Assembly: GCA_002261195.1 (NCBI GenBank)
Contig: MVBO01000059.1
Location: 1 to 64,000 of the forward strand
Direction of reading: 5' to 3'
Source of the DNA: Bifiguratus adelaidae
Taxonomy: Eukaryota > Mucoromycota > Endogonomycetes > Endogonales
DNA length: 64,000 nt
Shown here: piece after piece, positions 46,583 to 57,425 of the stretch
Layout: each line of letters begins with the position of its first letter
How positions within the stretch are numbered: the first letter of the stretch is position 1
Translations under genes and position numbers: made by a program
The notes under the pieces: model-generated
Seen by the model: the letters and a program-made list of their open reading frames with translations, nothing else
The model's database searches: none
What the model was told of the DNA's origin: nothing

Positions 46583-49189
46583 ATGTTATCAGATTTGAGT
46601 CGTCAAGCTGGTGAACTGGTGGTTGCTGGCTTTGACGGATATACCCCGACAGACGGCATTAGGGAGCTCATCACTGACTACAACCTTGGTTCAGTTATCT
46701 TGTTCTCAAGAAATATCGACAACGCTGAGCAAGTACGGAAGCTGTGTCATGATTTACAGCAGATTGCGAAGGATGCAGGACACGAACGACCACTCCTCAT
46801 ATGTGCGGATCAAGAGAATGGCGTTGTACAACGATTGAACGCCGCTGGAACCTACCTGCCTGGCAACATGAGTCTTGGTGCGGTTGATTCTACAGAGTAT
46901 GCAAAGCAGGTCGCTTCAGCAACGGCCAAGGAGCTTAAGTCGATGGGCATCAATTGGAACCTTGCCCCTAGCTTGGACGTCAACAATAATCCTCTTAACC
47001 CGGTGATTGGTGTTCGGTCCTTTTCGGAGGATGCCGAAAGCGTCGGCCGGTTAGGGTGCGCCGTCATTGAAGGTATTCAAGGCATTGGTATCCCCGTTAG
47101 CATCAAGCATTTCCCTGGTCATGGAGATACAGCGACCGATTCCCATGACGACGTTCCCGTCATCAACAAGACACTGGAAGAATTAGAGTCTCTAGAGCTT
47201 ATGCCATTCCGGAGGGCCATTGCTTCTGCCAACCCTGGTACGGTTATGACGGCACATGTGAGCCTTCCCAAAATCTCTCAGCCTGGTGCTGATGGAAAGT
47301 TGCTACCCTCTACCATTTCAAGAGAAGTCGTTCACGGTGTTTTGAGGCAAAAGATCGGATACAAGGGTGTCATTACAACAGATTGCCTCGAGATGGATGC
47401 TGTGAACTCCATCTGGGGAGCCGACAAGGGGGCAGTGATGGCTCTCAAGGCTGGCAATGATCTTGCCATGGTCTCCCATACATTCGAACTGCAGAGGAGT
47501 GCAATACAATTGGTACAGCAGGCTATTTCCAGCGGTGACCTGAATCAAGAGGAAATCGAAGCATCATTGGAGCGTGTGAGTAAATTGAAGGATCAATTTT
47601 TGTCTTGGGAGACGGCATTGCAGGATATCGTTGAACCTTTGCCCAAGTGGCCACATCACCAGGAACTGTCGCAACAGGTGTACGATAAATCCATCACCAT
47701 AGTGCGCAACCGAGACAGTCTCATTCCTGTTCAAAGCAGCAAATATCCCCGCATGGCCTTCCTTGCTGCACATGTACCTTTTACCAAAGCCATCGATACC
47801 ACCGAAAGTCCATTTGATCCTCTTTACGAAGCCATCAGGAAGCGCAATCCCAACGTGAAGTATCTCATCTACAAGGATATCCAATCGACAAGTGCTGAGG
47901 AGCAGCAAGAACTTGATGCCGCCATCGAAGACAATGACATGATCATTCTAGGCACCGCAAACGCCAACCTGTACACGTTTCAAGGCAGGTTAGCCAACCG
48001 AATCATTGAGACCGGCAAGCCTTGCATTGCGATTGCTGTGATCAATCCCTACGACATCATGGACTATCCATCCATTTCGACCTACATGGTTACCTACGAA
48101 TACTCTATTCCCGCGTTCGAAGCTGCTACCAAGGTCCTCTTTGGAGAAATTCAAGCTCAAGGCAAACTTCCCATCACCATTCCCGACATTCAAAGTATTC
48201 AAACACGGCATTTGCGAAGCGATCACAAAATTGAACCGTATTCGCGACTGCGTGATCTTGAACAAGTGAGCCAGTTATGGTATGATACTATCGGGGATCA
48301 ATGGCCACTTGCACAATCCAAGATCGATTTCACGCTCGAAAATGGCCCACAACCAAGGCATTTCGTCATCCGACAGGGAGACAAGGTCATTGCCTTCCTT
48401 GCTACGTTTGCTGGTCCTGGAGATAAGCGCGCCACACTGCTGGGCCACCTTGGTCTCATCCTTGTCAGCAGGTCCCACCAACGACAAGGCCTTGGTACAG
48501 CCCTTCATGCACATGGTATGCAGCTCCTGCGGTCTTTACCCGGTATGGCCACCATTCATCTTGGCACCACCTACCCTCGCTTCTTTCCCGGAGTGCCCAC
48601 CAATCTGCCCAACGCCGTTGATTTCTTTGCCCATCGGGGGTGGCAACTGACCGAGACCCCGGTGTACGATCTTATCGGCGATCTAACCCATTACACCACA
48701 CCGGCCTACATGATGGAACGTATGCAAAAGGAGGGCATCTGGTTTGGACGCATCACCCCATCCACGGTATGGGAATTATACGCTTTTGAAGCCAAGGAAT
48801 TCCCTGGATGGCTATCGACCTATCAACATCACGCCGACTTGGGCGATTTTCAAGATTTGTTGGTAGCGCGCGACGGAGGCGAAGACGGACCGATTGTCGG
48901 TGCAACTGTGGTGCACACATCCTTTGGGTCTCACGAAAAACGCAGTGATTTGCCTTGGCAGGACGAAAGTCTGATTGGAACACAATCTGGAGGTATGGCT
49001 TGCGTTGGCGTAGCCAATGATCAACGTGGCCGAGGCATTGGCATTGGCATTGTCGCTTACGCCAATGAAGTCCTCAAACGCCGAGGAGTCAAGAATAGCT
49101 ACGTGGACTGGGTAGAAAAGGTCAAGTTTTACAACAAGGTTGGCTACGAGACTTGGAGAGGCTACAAGTTGGGTTGGATGGCCGTGTAA
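46583..49189 (+). CDS. NagZ-type GH3 beta-N-acetylhexosaminidase fused to two GNAT acetyltransferase domains
   Basis: 868 aa, intronless. Residues 1-340: family 3 hydrolase of the NagZ type, with DQENGVVQRL, MSLGAVDS, NWNLAPSLDVNNNP, the KHFPGHGDTATDSHDDVP loop carrying the Asp-His acid/base dyad, and nucleophile Asp in ITTDCLEMDAV. Residues 340-550: the second GH3-like alpha/beta domain (TIVRNRDSLIPVQ ... GKLPITIPDI). Residues about 570-690 and 720-865: two GNAT folds (LGLILVSRSHQRQGLGTALH; ACVGVANDQRGRGIGIGIVA, both with the R/Q-x-x-G-x-G/A acetyl-CoA loop). The protein could remove GlcNAc and re-acetylate glucosamine within chitin or cell-wall turnover. No signal peptide. The frame is open upstream to 46502, with another ATG at 46556. 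Confidence 0.92.
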   Translation: MLSDLSRQAGELVVAGFDGYTPTDGIRELITDYNLGSVILFSRNIDNAEQVRKLCHDLQQIAKDAGHERPLLICADQENGVVQRLNAAGTYLPGNMSLGAVDSTEYAKQVASATAKELKSMGINWNLAPSLDVNNNPLNPVIGVRSFSEDAESVGRLGCAVIEGIQGIGIPVSIKHFPGHGDTATDSHDDVPVINKTLEELESLELMPFRRAIASANPGTVMTAHVSLPKISQPGADGKLLPSTISREVVHGVLRQKIGYKGVITTDCLEMDAVNSIWGADKGAVMALKAGNDLAMVSHTFELQRSAIQLVQQAISSGDLNQEEIEASLERVSKLKDQFLSWETALQDIVEPLPKWPHHQELSQQVYDKSITIVRNRDSLIPVQSSKYPRMAFLAAHVPFTKAIDTTESPFDPLYEAIRKRNPNVKYLIYKDIQSTSAEEQQELDAAIEDNDMIILGTANANLYTFQGRLANRIIETGKPCIAIAVINPYDIMDYPSISTYMVTYEYSIPAFEAATKVLFGEIQAQGKLPITIPDIQSIQTRHLRSDHKIEPYSRLRDLEQVSQLWYDTIGDQWPLAQSKIDFTLENGPQPRHFVIRQGDKVIAFLATFAGPGDKRATLLGHLGLILVSRSHQRQGLGTALHAHGMQLLRSLPGMATIHLGTTYPRFFPGVPTNLPNAVDFFAHRGWQLTETPVYDLIGDLTHYTTPAYMMERMQKEGIWFGRITPSTVWELYAFEAKEFPGWLSTYQHHADLGDFQDLLVARDGGEDGPIVGATVVHTSFGSHEKRSDLPWQDESLIGTQSGGMACVGVANDQRGRGIGIGIVAYANEVLKRRGVKNSYVDWVEKVKFYNKVGYETWRGYKLGWMAV

Positions 49190-49300
49190 ACGAAACAGTT
49201 GACCATGCTAAAAATATATGTGCAATATACCCATCCATGAAAACGACCAGCATAGAGAGTAAGATAATATGACGAGTGCTACAAAATGAATAGGAAGATG

Positions 49301-50471
49301 CTACGCGGCCTCGTGATTGACTGCTAATGGTGCGGCATTGGAATCTGTATTCACCGATGACTCTGTGTTGGGTTGTCTGGGAGAAGCTAAAGCCAAGATT
49401 TCGACCATAGCTTGTAAATCCTCCGCATTTGCGATTTGTCTCCCATCAGCAACGCTGTTTCGTGGAGATCTTGGCGTTGATCGACCAGACTCTGACCATG
49501 GAAGCTTTTCCGAAAAGATTTTGTTTTGACCACCTCCTATCGGCACAGGTCGGTGAAAAAAATCCAGAGAGAGATGCTCAACATACCAGGTTTGTGATGG
49601 ATATTGTCCTTGCTCCCGATCTTAGACTTGACTTTGGAGAAATCCAACTTTTGATCGGGCAGAACATGTGGACTCGTCATGGAATTGCGCTTGTGGGATT
49701 CTGGACCTTTAGTCTGATTGGATACATCTGAATGACTTGTGAATACATCCACAGCAAAAACATACGTCAGTCCTTGGAGCAGCAGTGCTACGGAACGCTG
49801 GCTTCTCATCAAAGATTTTCTTTGTACCGCCAGCCGGCTTGTGCTTGGCATTATCAAGCGATCCAACCTTGGATTTGACGTGACTGGAACACAGTGCTCA
49901 ATTAAACTATTGTTCAATGTCAATGCTTACCTAAAGTCCAGTTTTTGAGTGGGAATGATATGCGCACTATATCAAATAAGTAGCCTGCATCGGATTTAAC
50001 CAGACTGCGAGCCGCTTACCTGACCCTCCTGGACGCCTTTGTAGAGGGTGATGTAGGTGACGTCTCTGTGGAGGAAGACTTGCCCGATGACGTTCTGGAT
50101 GGTGAGCGAGGTGGAACCTAACCAAAAAAAGCCTTAAGGACCAACCCGCATATACGGTGTACCATACGCACCTTGGCTTGCGCCGTTTCTTGGAAGGCAA
50201 GCTTCTCACTAAATACCTTCTTCTCCCCACCACCAGGTTTGTGCTTTACGTTGTCCAGCGACCCCACCTTTGACTGTACATTTGCATACCTTGGCAAAGC
50301 TTGGGATGCCACCTTGGTTGTCCCTCCTCCGGGCTTGTGGTGAATATTGTCCAAGGAGCCTACCTTTGAGGTGATGACTTTGGGTCTAGTCGGAGAATAC
50401 GGAGAGCCTGGAGAGCCTAGTTTAGGCTTTGTCTGCGTTGGTGAACCTGTCGACGATGAGCGAGTGGACAT
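49301..50471 (-). CDS. tau/MAP2/MAP4-like microtubule-binding repeat protein
   Basis: About 270 aa with four tau-type repeats. R1: SKVGSLDNIHHKPGGG; R2: SKVGSLDNVKHKPGGG followed by EKKVFSEKL; R3: SKVGSLDNAKHKPAGG with TKKIFDEK; R4: SKIGSKDNIHHKPGGG (split by an intron) with QNKIFSEKL. Tau repeats read [VI]xSKxGSxxNxxHxPGGG. Pro/Ser/Thr/Lys-rich linkers (SPGSPYSPTRPK, PPRSPSRTSSGKSSSTETS) also resemble tau's proline-rich region. Exons seen: 50471-50172, 50117-50020, a 36-nt microexon (TQKLDF), then the R3, R4 and tail exons; the R3-R4 splice site is not resolved. KLDFS precedes both R3 and R4, pointing to internal duplication. Family function: binding and stabilising microtubules along their lattice. 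Confidence 0.85.
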
Positions 50472-51298
50472 GGCGCACAAGGGCCAGGGAAGCGCGAATG
50501 TCCTTAAAAGGCAGATATTTACATTGCGTGCAACATTGTATTGGATGATGGATGCAGGCAAGGACGTGTATGGCATGGATTATGATCATGGAGCCAGAGT
50601 GGAATGAGATGAGGCTGGTCTAAAGACATGGACGATGCACCATTGGGCGGCGGGGCGGGTTGACAAGTACGAAATTGGGTACGAATGCAAGATTTCTGTG
50701 CTGCGCGGTAGAAACCAAAAAGATAGTCACGCTACACCCCAAGGAAAGGGCTTCATCGACCATACATTATTGTCACTTTTGCCGCTCTACTGCTCTCCAA
50801 GGCGACTCTATCTCCTCCTTGTAGGGTCTCATAACTAGAGCGCTTTTTTGGTGTTATTCCACTCCTTTACGCCTTCGATTGCCACCATCAAAGAGGCCGC
50901 GCTCCGCGTGTAAGTGATCTTCAAGACGCGCAACTCTTGCTTCACTGTGCCTTAACCCCAATCTTATGCTCTTTAGTTCATAGCACAGCCTGTCTTTTAG
51001 TTGTGGAATACTATTTGTCGCGGGTTTTCCAACGGTAATCGAGACAGCGATCTGACAAACTCCGCGTCACTCTACAGCATCGGCATCACTACGTGCACGT
51101 ATATTTGGGAGTTCAGGTCCTTGAAATGTGGACACGGCGAACAAAGCTACACGCAGCATTGCAGCACGCTCATTACCTCTGAACTGTCAGCGGTCGCCAG
51201 GCAGTTTGTGTAGCATCCCTCTTCAATCTATATAACCATCAGTGTTCGTGGCCGGCGCGACAGAGCGCTCTTTCCAGCCAGACAATTAACAACACAGC
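50472..51298. other. divergent promoter region
   Basis: About 830 bases between the tau-like gene (minus) and SET3 (plus). No gene seen. Confidence 0.5.
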
Positions 51299-54200
51299 AT
51301 GGAGGACAAATCGGAGACCGAATATATTTATCACGATTCGACTTCAGACCCACCAGAGCAGGCTGCAGCCGCAAAACCTTCAGGAAGAGAACCGCAGGCT
51401 GATGCAGGTGTTATTCGTTGTATATGCGGTTTCGATCATGACGATGGGTTCACGATCCAATGCGAGCATTGCTATGTTTGGCAACACGCTTTCTGCGTAA
51501 ACATCAAACCAGAGAACATCCCTGACAAATACCTGTGTGAGCAATGCAATCCCGTCCCAAAATCTTTCGATATTCAACGAGCGGTTGAACATCAGCGCAA
51601 AGTACGGCAGTTGATGACCAAACGTCGACTTGATCGCGACTCGCCTCCTACTTCTGGCCGAAGGAACGAAAATCAGAAGCGCAAGTCTAAGAGTGGTCGA
51701 GGCGGCGTTCGAACCAGCAGCCAAGATAGGAAAGGTACAGGAAAACACGGACGAGGTGTCAATGGAGATCACAAAAGGGGATCTTTAACCTTGTCAGACA
51801 ATGAAGTTATGGAAGATGACGACATGGATTATGTACCCATTACATCCAACATCATATCAGCTTCCGGTGTCAGATCTATCTTTGCGGATTTGGTCTCGAC
51901 TTGGAAGGCTACGCAAGTCAAGAAGAGGTCAAGATCGCTTTCTGTTAGTCAATCGAATCATGACGATCCATCTAATAGCAATAGCGACATCAAAACCGAA
52001 ACGCAAGAGCAAGAAGCAGATCAAATCAACAATTTTGTGCCCATGGAATCCCAGTCACTAGCCCGTCCCTTCATCAGAATTGTCCCCAAGTCTGTCGTGA
52101 CAACAATAGCCGATCTTTCCGTTGGTCTTTTCGCGGATTGTGACATTGCGCCTGGCTGTTTCATTTTGGAGTATCAAGGAAACATTGTTGTACAAAGCGA
52201 TTACAAAGCCGCGGACAAAAATCGTTACGGTACTCTGGGAACACCCATGCGTTACGTGGCTTTCTACCCGTCCGCCGATCTCTGTGTGGATGCCAGAATA
52301 TATGGCAATGAAGCGCGATACCTTAGGCGGTCTTGCCATCCCAATGTGGAGCTAAAGTGCATAATCGTCCCGGACGACGATGATCAAGAGCCGTTGGTAC
52401 ATCTAGGTTTATTTTCGCGCACAATGATACTCAAGGGGCAAGAAATGACGGTGGCATGGGATTGGGCTACCGGTTCCGCTGGACATCAAGCTTGGACAAA
52501 TATTACCTCCGGAGCCAAAGCTGGCGACGATGATGATATTGACATCGATGAGGACGATTCCAGCAGGATTTTTGCAAATGCGGCGGCAGTTTGCGAAGAC
52601 CTGCTTCACGGGGGAGAATGTGCCTGTGCAGACGATGTACCGTGCGCTGTCCGTTACCTAGCAGAACGTGGAGGCGTTTTACTCGGAGAAGCCCATAATT
52701 TGAAGCATCAGGCAGATGCCGCCAAGCAAGAAGGTATGGTCAAACGGGAATACGAGGCGGGGGGGTTGAAAAGCCCCGATGAGGACCTAGAAATGTCCCC
52801 CCGAGAGCAACGCAAATTGAAAGAGACGTTAGCATTATTCGAACAAATGGACAAAAAATCAGCACGACATCAAGGGAAGGGCGTGTCGACGAACGATAAA
52901 TTCGGTGGGAACTATGATCGTCTCGGTCCACCAGCTCGAAAGCCAAGCAAATCAAAGAGGCCGCGCTCCACATCACCAGGCAGTAAAGGAGGAGTGAAGA
53001 TACGGACGGTCAATAACAGATCTGGTGAAGCGGCAAACGATGAGGACGAAATCTCCATTGTCGATAACAGTGATGTCGAGGCCTCCATGCGAAGGACGTA
53101 CTCCCCTCGCGGTCATTCAACTAACCTTACGTACGATAGTTGGGATGATGCGACCACGGAATCAGCTTCTATTACCTCAGATTCCGATGACTCTCTTCTG
53201 AGCGACAATGATGCCAATGCGCAAGCATTTCCTCAGACATTCCCAAATTCCTCCTTGCTCTCACAAGTAAGTCAGTTTGATCGCATCTTGCCTGTCTAAT
53301 CTCTGCTTGGTAGACGCCCGCCTTCAAATACCAACATCTCCCTTACAAGAAAGCTCTCCTACTACGGTTCCGACAAGCACAAGCCAAGTCACGTACCTTT
53401 ACGCAGCAACCCCAACCGCCATTAGCGCACGCTCCCTCATCTCAATCTGTTCCTAGTACCATGCCACATATTGCCGCAACAACCCGACAGATATCAAAAA
53501 CTCAGCCGACTTCTGGAGTAACGACGCAGATCACTGCCGGTCAAACCGCGACGCCGTCCGAATCCAGCGCACAGGCTCCTATTGTAACCGCAGATCAAAA
53601 GCAGATTGCATCACCAACGAATGAACATAAACGGCCGGCTACCGAATCAGCCGACAATTCGCTTGCTTCCCCAGCCGATCCTACGGCGAGCGATAAAGGA
53701 AGGAAAAAGCAGCGACTGTCGTTACAAGCCTACAAGGAACGGCGCAAGCAAAGTACACAGGAAGAGGAAGTCAACGTCACGGTGGTCCTCAATAGATACG
53801 AGGCTTCTGAGATGGTCGCTCCTGCACTTGGACCCGTGCCCCTTGCAACAAGTCAGGAAGTGAAGATGGAGATTGAAGGGCCTAAAGAGACCGATCCGAA
53901 ACCTAGCCACGCATCACCTAACACACTCGATTTAGGAGATCAGGCAGTTGCACCGAGTGCCAGTGCTGAGCTAGAACCGCAAATGGATTCAGTAAAGGGA
54001 GACATTGTTGCGACTTCTTCCTCGCCGACGACTCATATCGCGCCTGTGAAGGATGATGTCGCTGTTGTCGCTCCGCCAGCAGTTCCAGAAATAGACTCTG
54101 GAGCTGTGGCACCTGTTGAGGCCGTCGAACATCCTGATGGGCAAGCCGTCGCACAAGTGGGAAAGGAGCAATGCAGCGAAGAACCACCAACGTCATTACC

Positions 54201-54441
54201 GCCAGCAAATGAGGAGCCTGCTGTCGTTGCGGCGAAAGCCCCTGAACCAGCACCGCCTCCCGCTCCCAAAGTGCGCGTTTCATGGAAGGACTACAAGGCA
54301 AAACGACAACTGGACTCATCACCTGCGGCGTCGTCAACGATCACGGAAGAGGTACAACAGGGCGAGCAGCCTAACATCACGGCATCACCACTTCAAACGG
54401 AACCCTCTCCGGAAACGTCAATTCCTTCTCCTGTCCAGTAA
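51299..54441 (+). CDS. SET3: SET3-type protein with PHD finger and SET domain
   Basis: 1031 aa; exons 51299-53266 and 53314-54441. PHD finger at about residues 40-80: CICGFDHDDGFTIQCEHCYV then WQHAFC...YLCEQC (C4HC3). SET domain at about residues 250-400: GLFADCDIAPGCFILEYQG, RRSCHPNVELKC (RxSCxPN), GQEMTVAWDW. As in Set3, SETD5 and MLL5, the canonical NHSC is altered, so methyltransferase activity is doubtful. Set3 scaffolds a histone deacetylase complex (Set3C) read through its PHD-H3K4me binding. Nuclear charged and Ser/Pro-rich C-terminus; LSLQAYKERRKQS and VSWKDYKAKRQ are two related short motifs, one of which resembles the Set3/MLL5 LxxYxxRR element. The intron is essential to join the two parts. 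Confidence 0.88.
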
Positions 54442-54686
54442 ATCGGTTTTCACTACTTGGTGATTTAAGGATCCGTTCATAGAGCATGCTCATCACGAGA
54501 ATCTTATCTTCTAATGGCACTGTATATACAAATCACGGATTTAAAGCCATCACTGACAAAGCGAAATATGGAACCTTCCATGAGCTGAACACGCCATGCG
54601 ATGTACTCAAAATCCATTTGAAAATGTACAGTACGAGAGGATGAATAATAAACAGGTCGATTACAGGCAGATACTAGACTAAGCGC

Positions 54687-56528
54687 TCATGCAAGGGCCA
54701 CATCGCCATTGGTAGCCTCAGCTTCCTTCTCTCGCGCTGGATTAGGCTTGACCGAGTTACTCGAGCGATACCTCGAGAAGGATGGTCTTTGTACAGTAGG
54801 TTGTCCGCCACAAGAAGCGCGGTGGGCAGCCAATTGGGGATGCTTCTCTTCCAGTTCTTGCACTTCTTTTTCGGACTTCCAGACAAATGGTGATTTGGTG
54901 GTAAAGAGCAGGTCCATTTCTTCCAAGGTACGGTTGGCGGTTTCGGGATAAAAGGCCCATACGAATGGAATAGCGAGGAAATTGATGATACCAAAGATCA
55001 AGAAGGTAGCCCAACCGATACCTGCAATCATGGGGGGTGTGATCTCAGCAACCAAGGCGTTACCAATGGACCAGCCGACAACGCTCATGGAACCACCCTT
55101 GCAGCGAGACTTGAGAGGGAAGATTTCGGTTGGGTAGAGCCATGGAACGGTCAGCCAAGTGGCGCCGAAGGCGGCAGTGTACAAGAAAACAAAGAATGTA
55201 GCTGCACCACCATATGCAGTTGGATTGGCAGGCAAAATCTTGACAAAGATGGCAAGAAGTATAAGTGCCACACCTTGAAGAATGGCGCCCCAGTACAATG
55301 CGAAACGGCGGCCTAGCTTGTCGAGCGTGAAGACGGCTACAAGTGTGGACAGCATGTATGTGATATTGTTGATACCAGAAATGAGCTGAGATGTGTTGGG
55401 GTCGTATCCAGCTTGACCAAATACTTCGGGAGCGTACACTGTGATGACACCGATACCGACAAGCTCTTGCACGATTTGGAGCCAGACAGCCAGGTTAACA
55501 CGACGGCGGGTATTGAGCTCATCCTTTTTGAACATTTGGAAATACCCATCGCCCTCACTCTTCTCCATCTGGACAACTTCGAGGATGGCTTGATATTCCA
55601 TTTGAAGGTCTGGGTGATTGGGATCATCGTGTCCACGAAGAGCCATTAAAATGCTCATCGCCTCGTCATTGCGTCCATATTTCATGAGGTATCTTGGACT
55701 GCGCATGCCTTGTTAAAGTCATTCTCGAATATCGCGATGCAGTTGAATTTACCTTTCGGGGAAGAAACCAATGCCGAGAAGCAACAAAATCAGGGGAATG
55801 ATTTGGAAACTACAAATTCCACGCATGAGCAACGCAACAACCCGGAATTGCGAAGTCAACTTACGCAAGAGGGAATCGCCAAACAAAAGCGGCCTGGACT
55901 TGGCCGTTTCTGAAGGCAATGGTCATGCCGTATTCGAGCCAATAAGCAACCACGACACCCAAAATATTGGTGAAGAATTCAATCTAGGACGCGTCAGCAT
56001 CGAGTCCCATCACCTAGCAGTTGCTCACTTACAGCAATCATTTGGCCACGAGAGGTGTGATGTGACACCTCGGCAGACCAGACCGGCACGATAGCGTTCA
56101 ACCCACCCACACCAAGGCCAGACACAACACGAGCGCACATGATCCATGCCACATTTTGTGAAGACGACTGCAAAGCAGCGCCAATTATAGCCACCATTGC
56201 GCTAATCATAATCGTCTTGATACGACCAATACGATCTCCCAACCAACCACCAATCAAAGCGCCAATCAGAGTACCGCCATAAAAGATGGAAACAATACCG
56301 CCTAGCAAACTAGGATTGGACTGTAAACCCATGAGATCCTTGTAATCATTGCTAGTGTTTACTCCGGACATGACACCTTGGTCATATCTAAATGATTCGT
56401 TGAGTAAAGCATTCATCATCGCCATGAGGATGTCAACTCACCCAAAGAAGAATATGGACAAGGCGGCGATGGAGTTGATGGCCGCAATGAGGCGGCCACC
56501 CGTAACCCCAAAGAACACCTTCTTCATC
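54687..56528 (-). CDS. MFS hexose/sugar transporter
   Basis: Twelve-helix sugar porter of about 540 aa; five or so exons. First exon encodes MKKVFFGVTGGRLIAAINSI, ending FFFG|YDQGVMSGV across an intron. Seen: GGWLGDRIGR (RxGRR-type loop), PESPRYLMKYGR, QELVGIGVITVYAPEVF, DKLGRRFALYWG, PTEIFPLKSR and PETANRTLEEMD. These match the MFS sugar transporter (Hxt/Rgt-like) signature. The GH6 and GH3 genes in the same window would produce soluble sugars, but no operon-like link exists. Cytosolic tail is Ser/Pro/Glu-rich. Converges on SET3. Confidence 0.92.
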
Positions 56529-57425
56529 ACTATATGCTACACGAGTAGAGTTGAGTCACGGTAGAAAATGTACAATGAAATGGCGATCAAAAGTCGACAA
56601 GAAGGCAAGCAGATGTGGCAAGACGTCAAGCCAATGTCCCTTTGATCTGGGGAATGCTCGATATATAAGAGTACCCGCGGAGTTTAAGATTGCGGGGAGT
56701 CCTTCGCGGCATTTTTCCGATCTTTTCCCAATGCTTAATGGCTCTATTCACCTTCGGTTTCAGTCTAGCCAATTAACTGGTGCCATAGGCTGATATCTCG
56801 CGCTTTACCGCAGACATGAACGATTCTAACGTTTCAGGATGACTCCATTTGGAAATTCTCCAATATTCCGTCGCCGTGACGCGCTGTCACGCTGGTTGCA
56901 CTATGACGTCAGAGTCGTTTTGCGTTGAAGGGATCCACTAGACATCGGTATTGTCAAGATCTACCAGTGGATTGGGTATCCTTACGCAGGACGATACGGA
57001 TTCGTATAATTGTCTTGTTACCAATAACAAAATGGGTGAACATCATGCGGCTGATGCAAACGAAGAATTGGGTGCAGATCGGAGATTGAAAGTAAGAGGG
57101 TTGTTTGTCTAGTGCTGTACGATATTTGCTCGTTATGGTTGAGTATCTCGGGGGTCCGAACCAAGGTTGTCAGATGACAGGAATGGGTGTGTTTACAGGA
57201 CATGCCTATCTTGTGAGACGTATGGAGGCATGCGAACAATCGTGATATGCCCCTTTTGAGAGGTGTACAATAGCAAATTCGTGTACCATATGTAATACAG
57301 GGGCCAAAACGCCAGTGGCGTCATCAGCGATCAGGATCGCGAGCGGCCCCTTCCGGAAGATTGCCTTGTTGGGTCAAATCTTCAAGATTTTGTTGATTTC
57401 TCTGGAGTATACAACATAACGCGTT
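56529..57425. other. intergenic, transporter promoter and TMEM135-like 3' flank
   Basis: No confident gene. TATATA near 56661-56667 on the minus strand could serve the transporter. Just below the stop at 57426 lies a plausible intron (GTAGGA ... CTCCAG) that could instead splice the TMEM135-like gene to a short extra exon near 57380. Confidence 0.4.
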
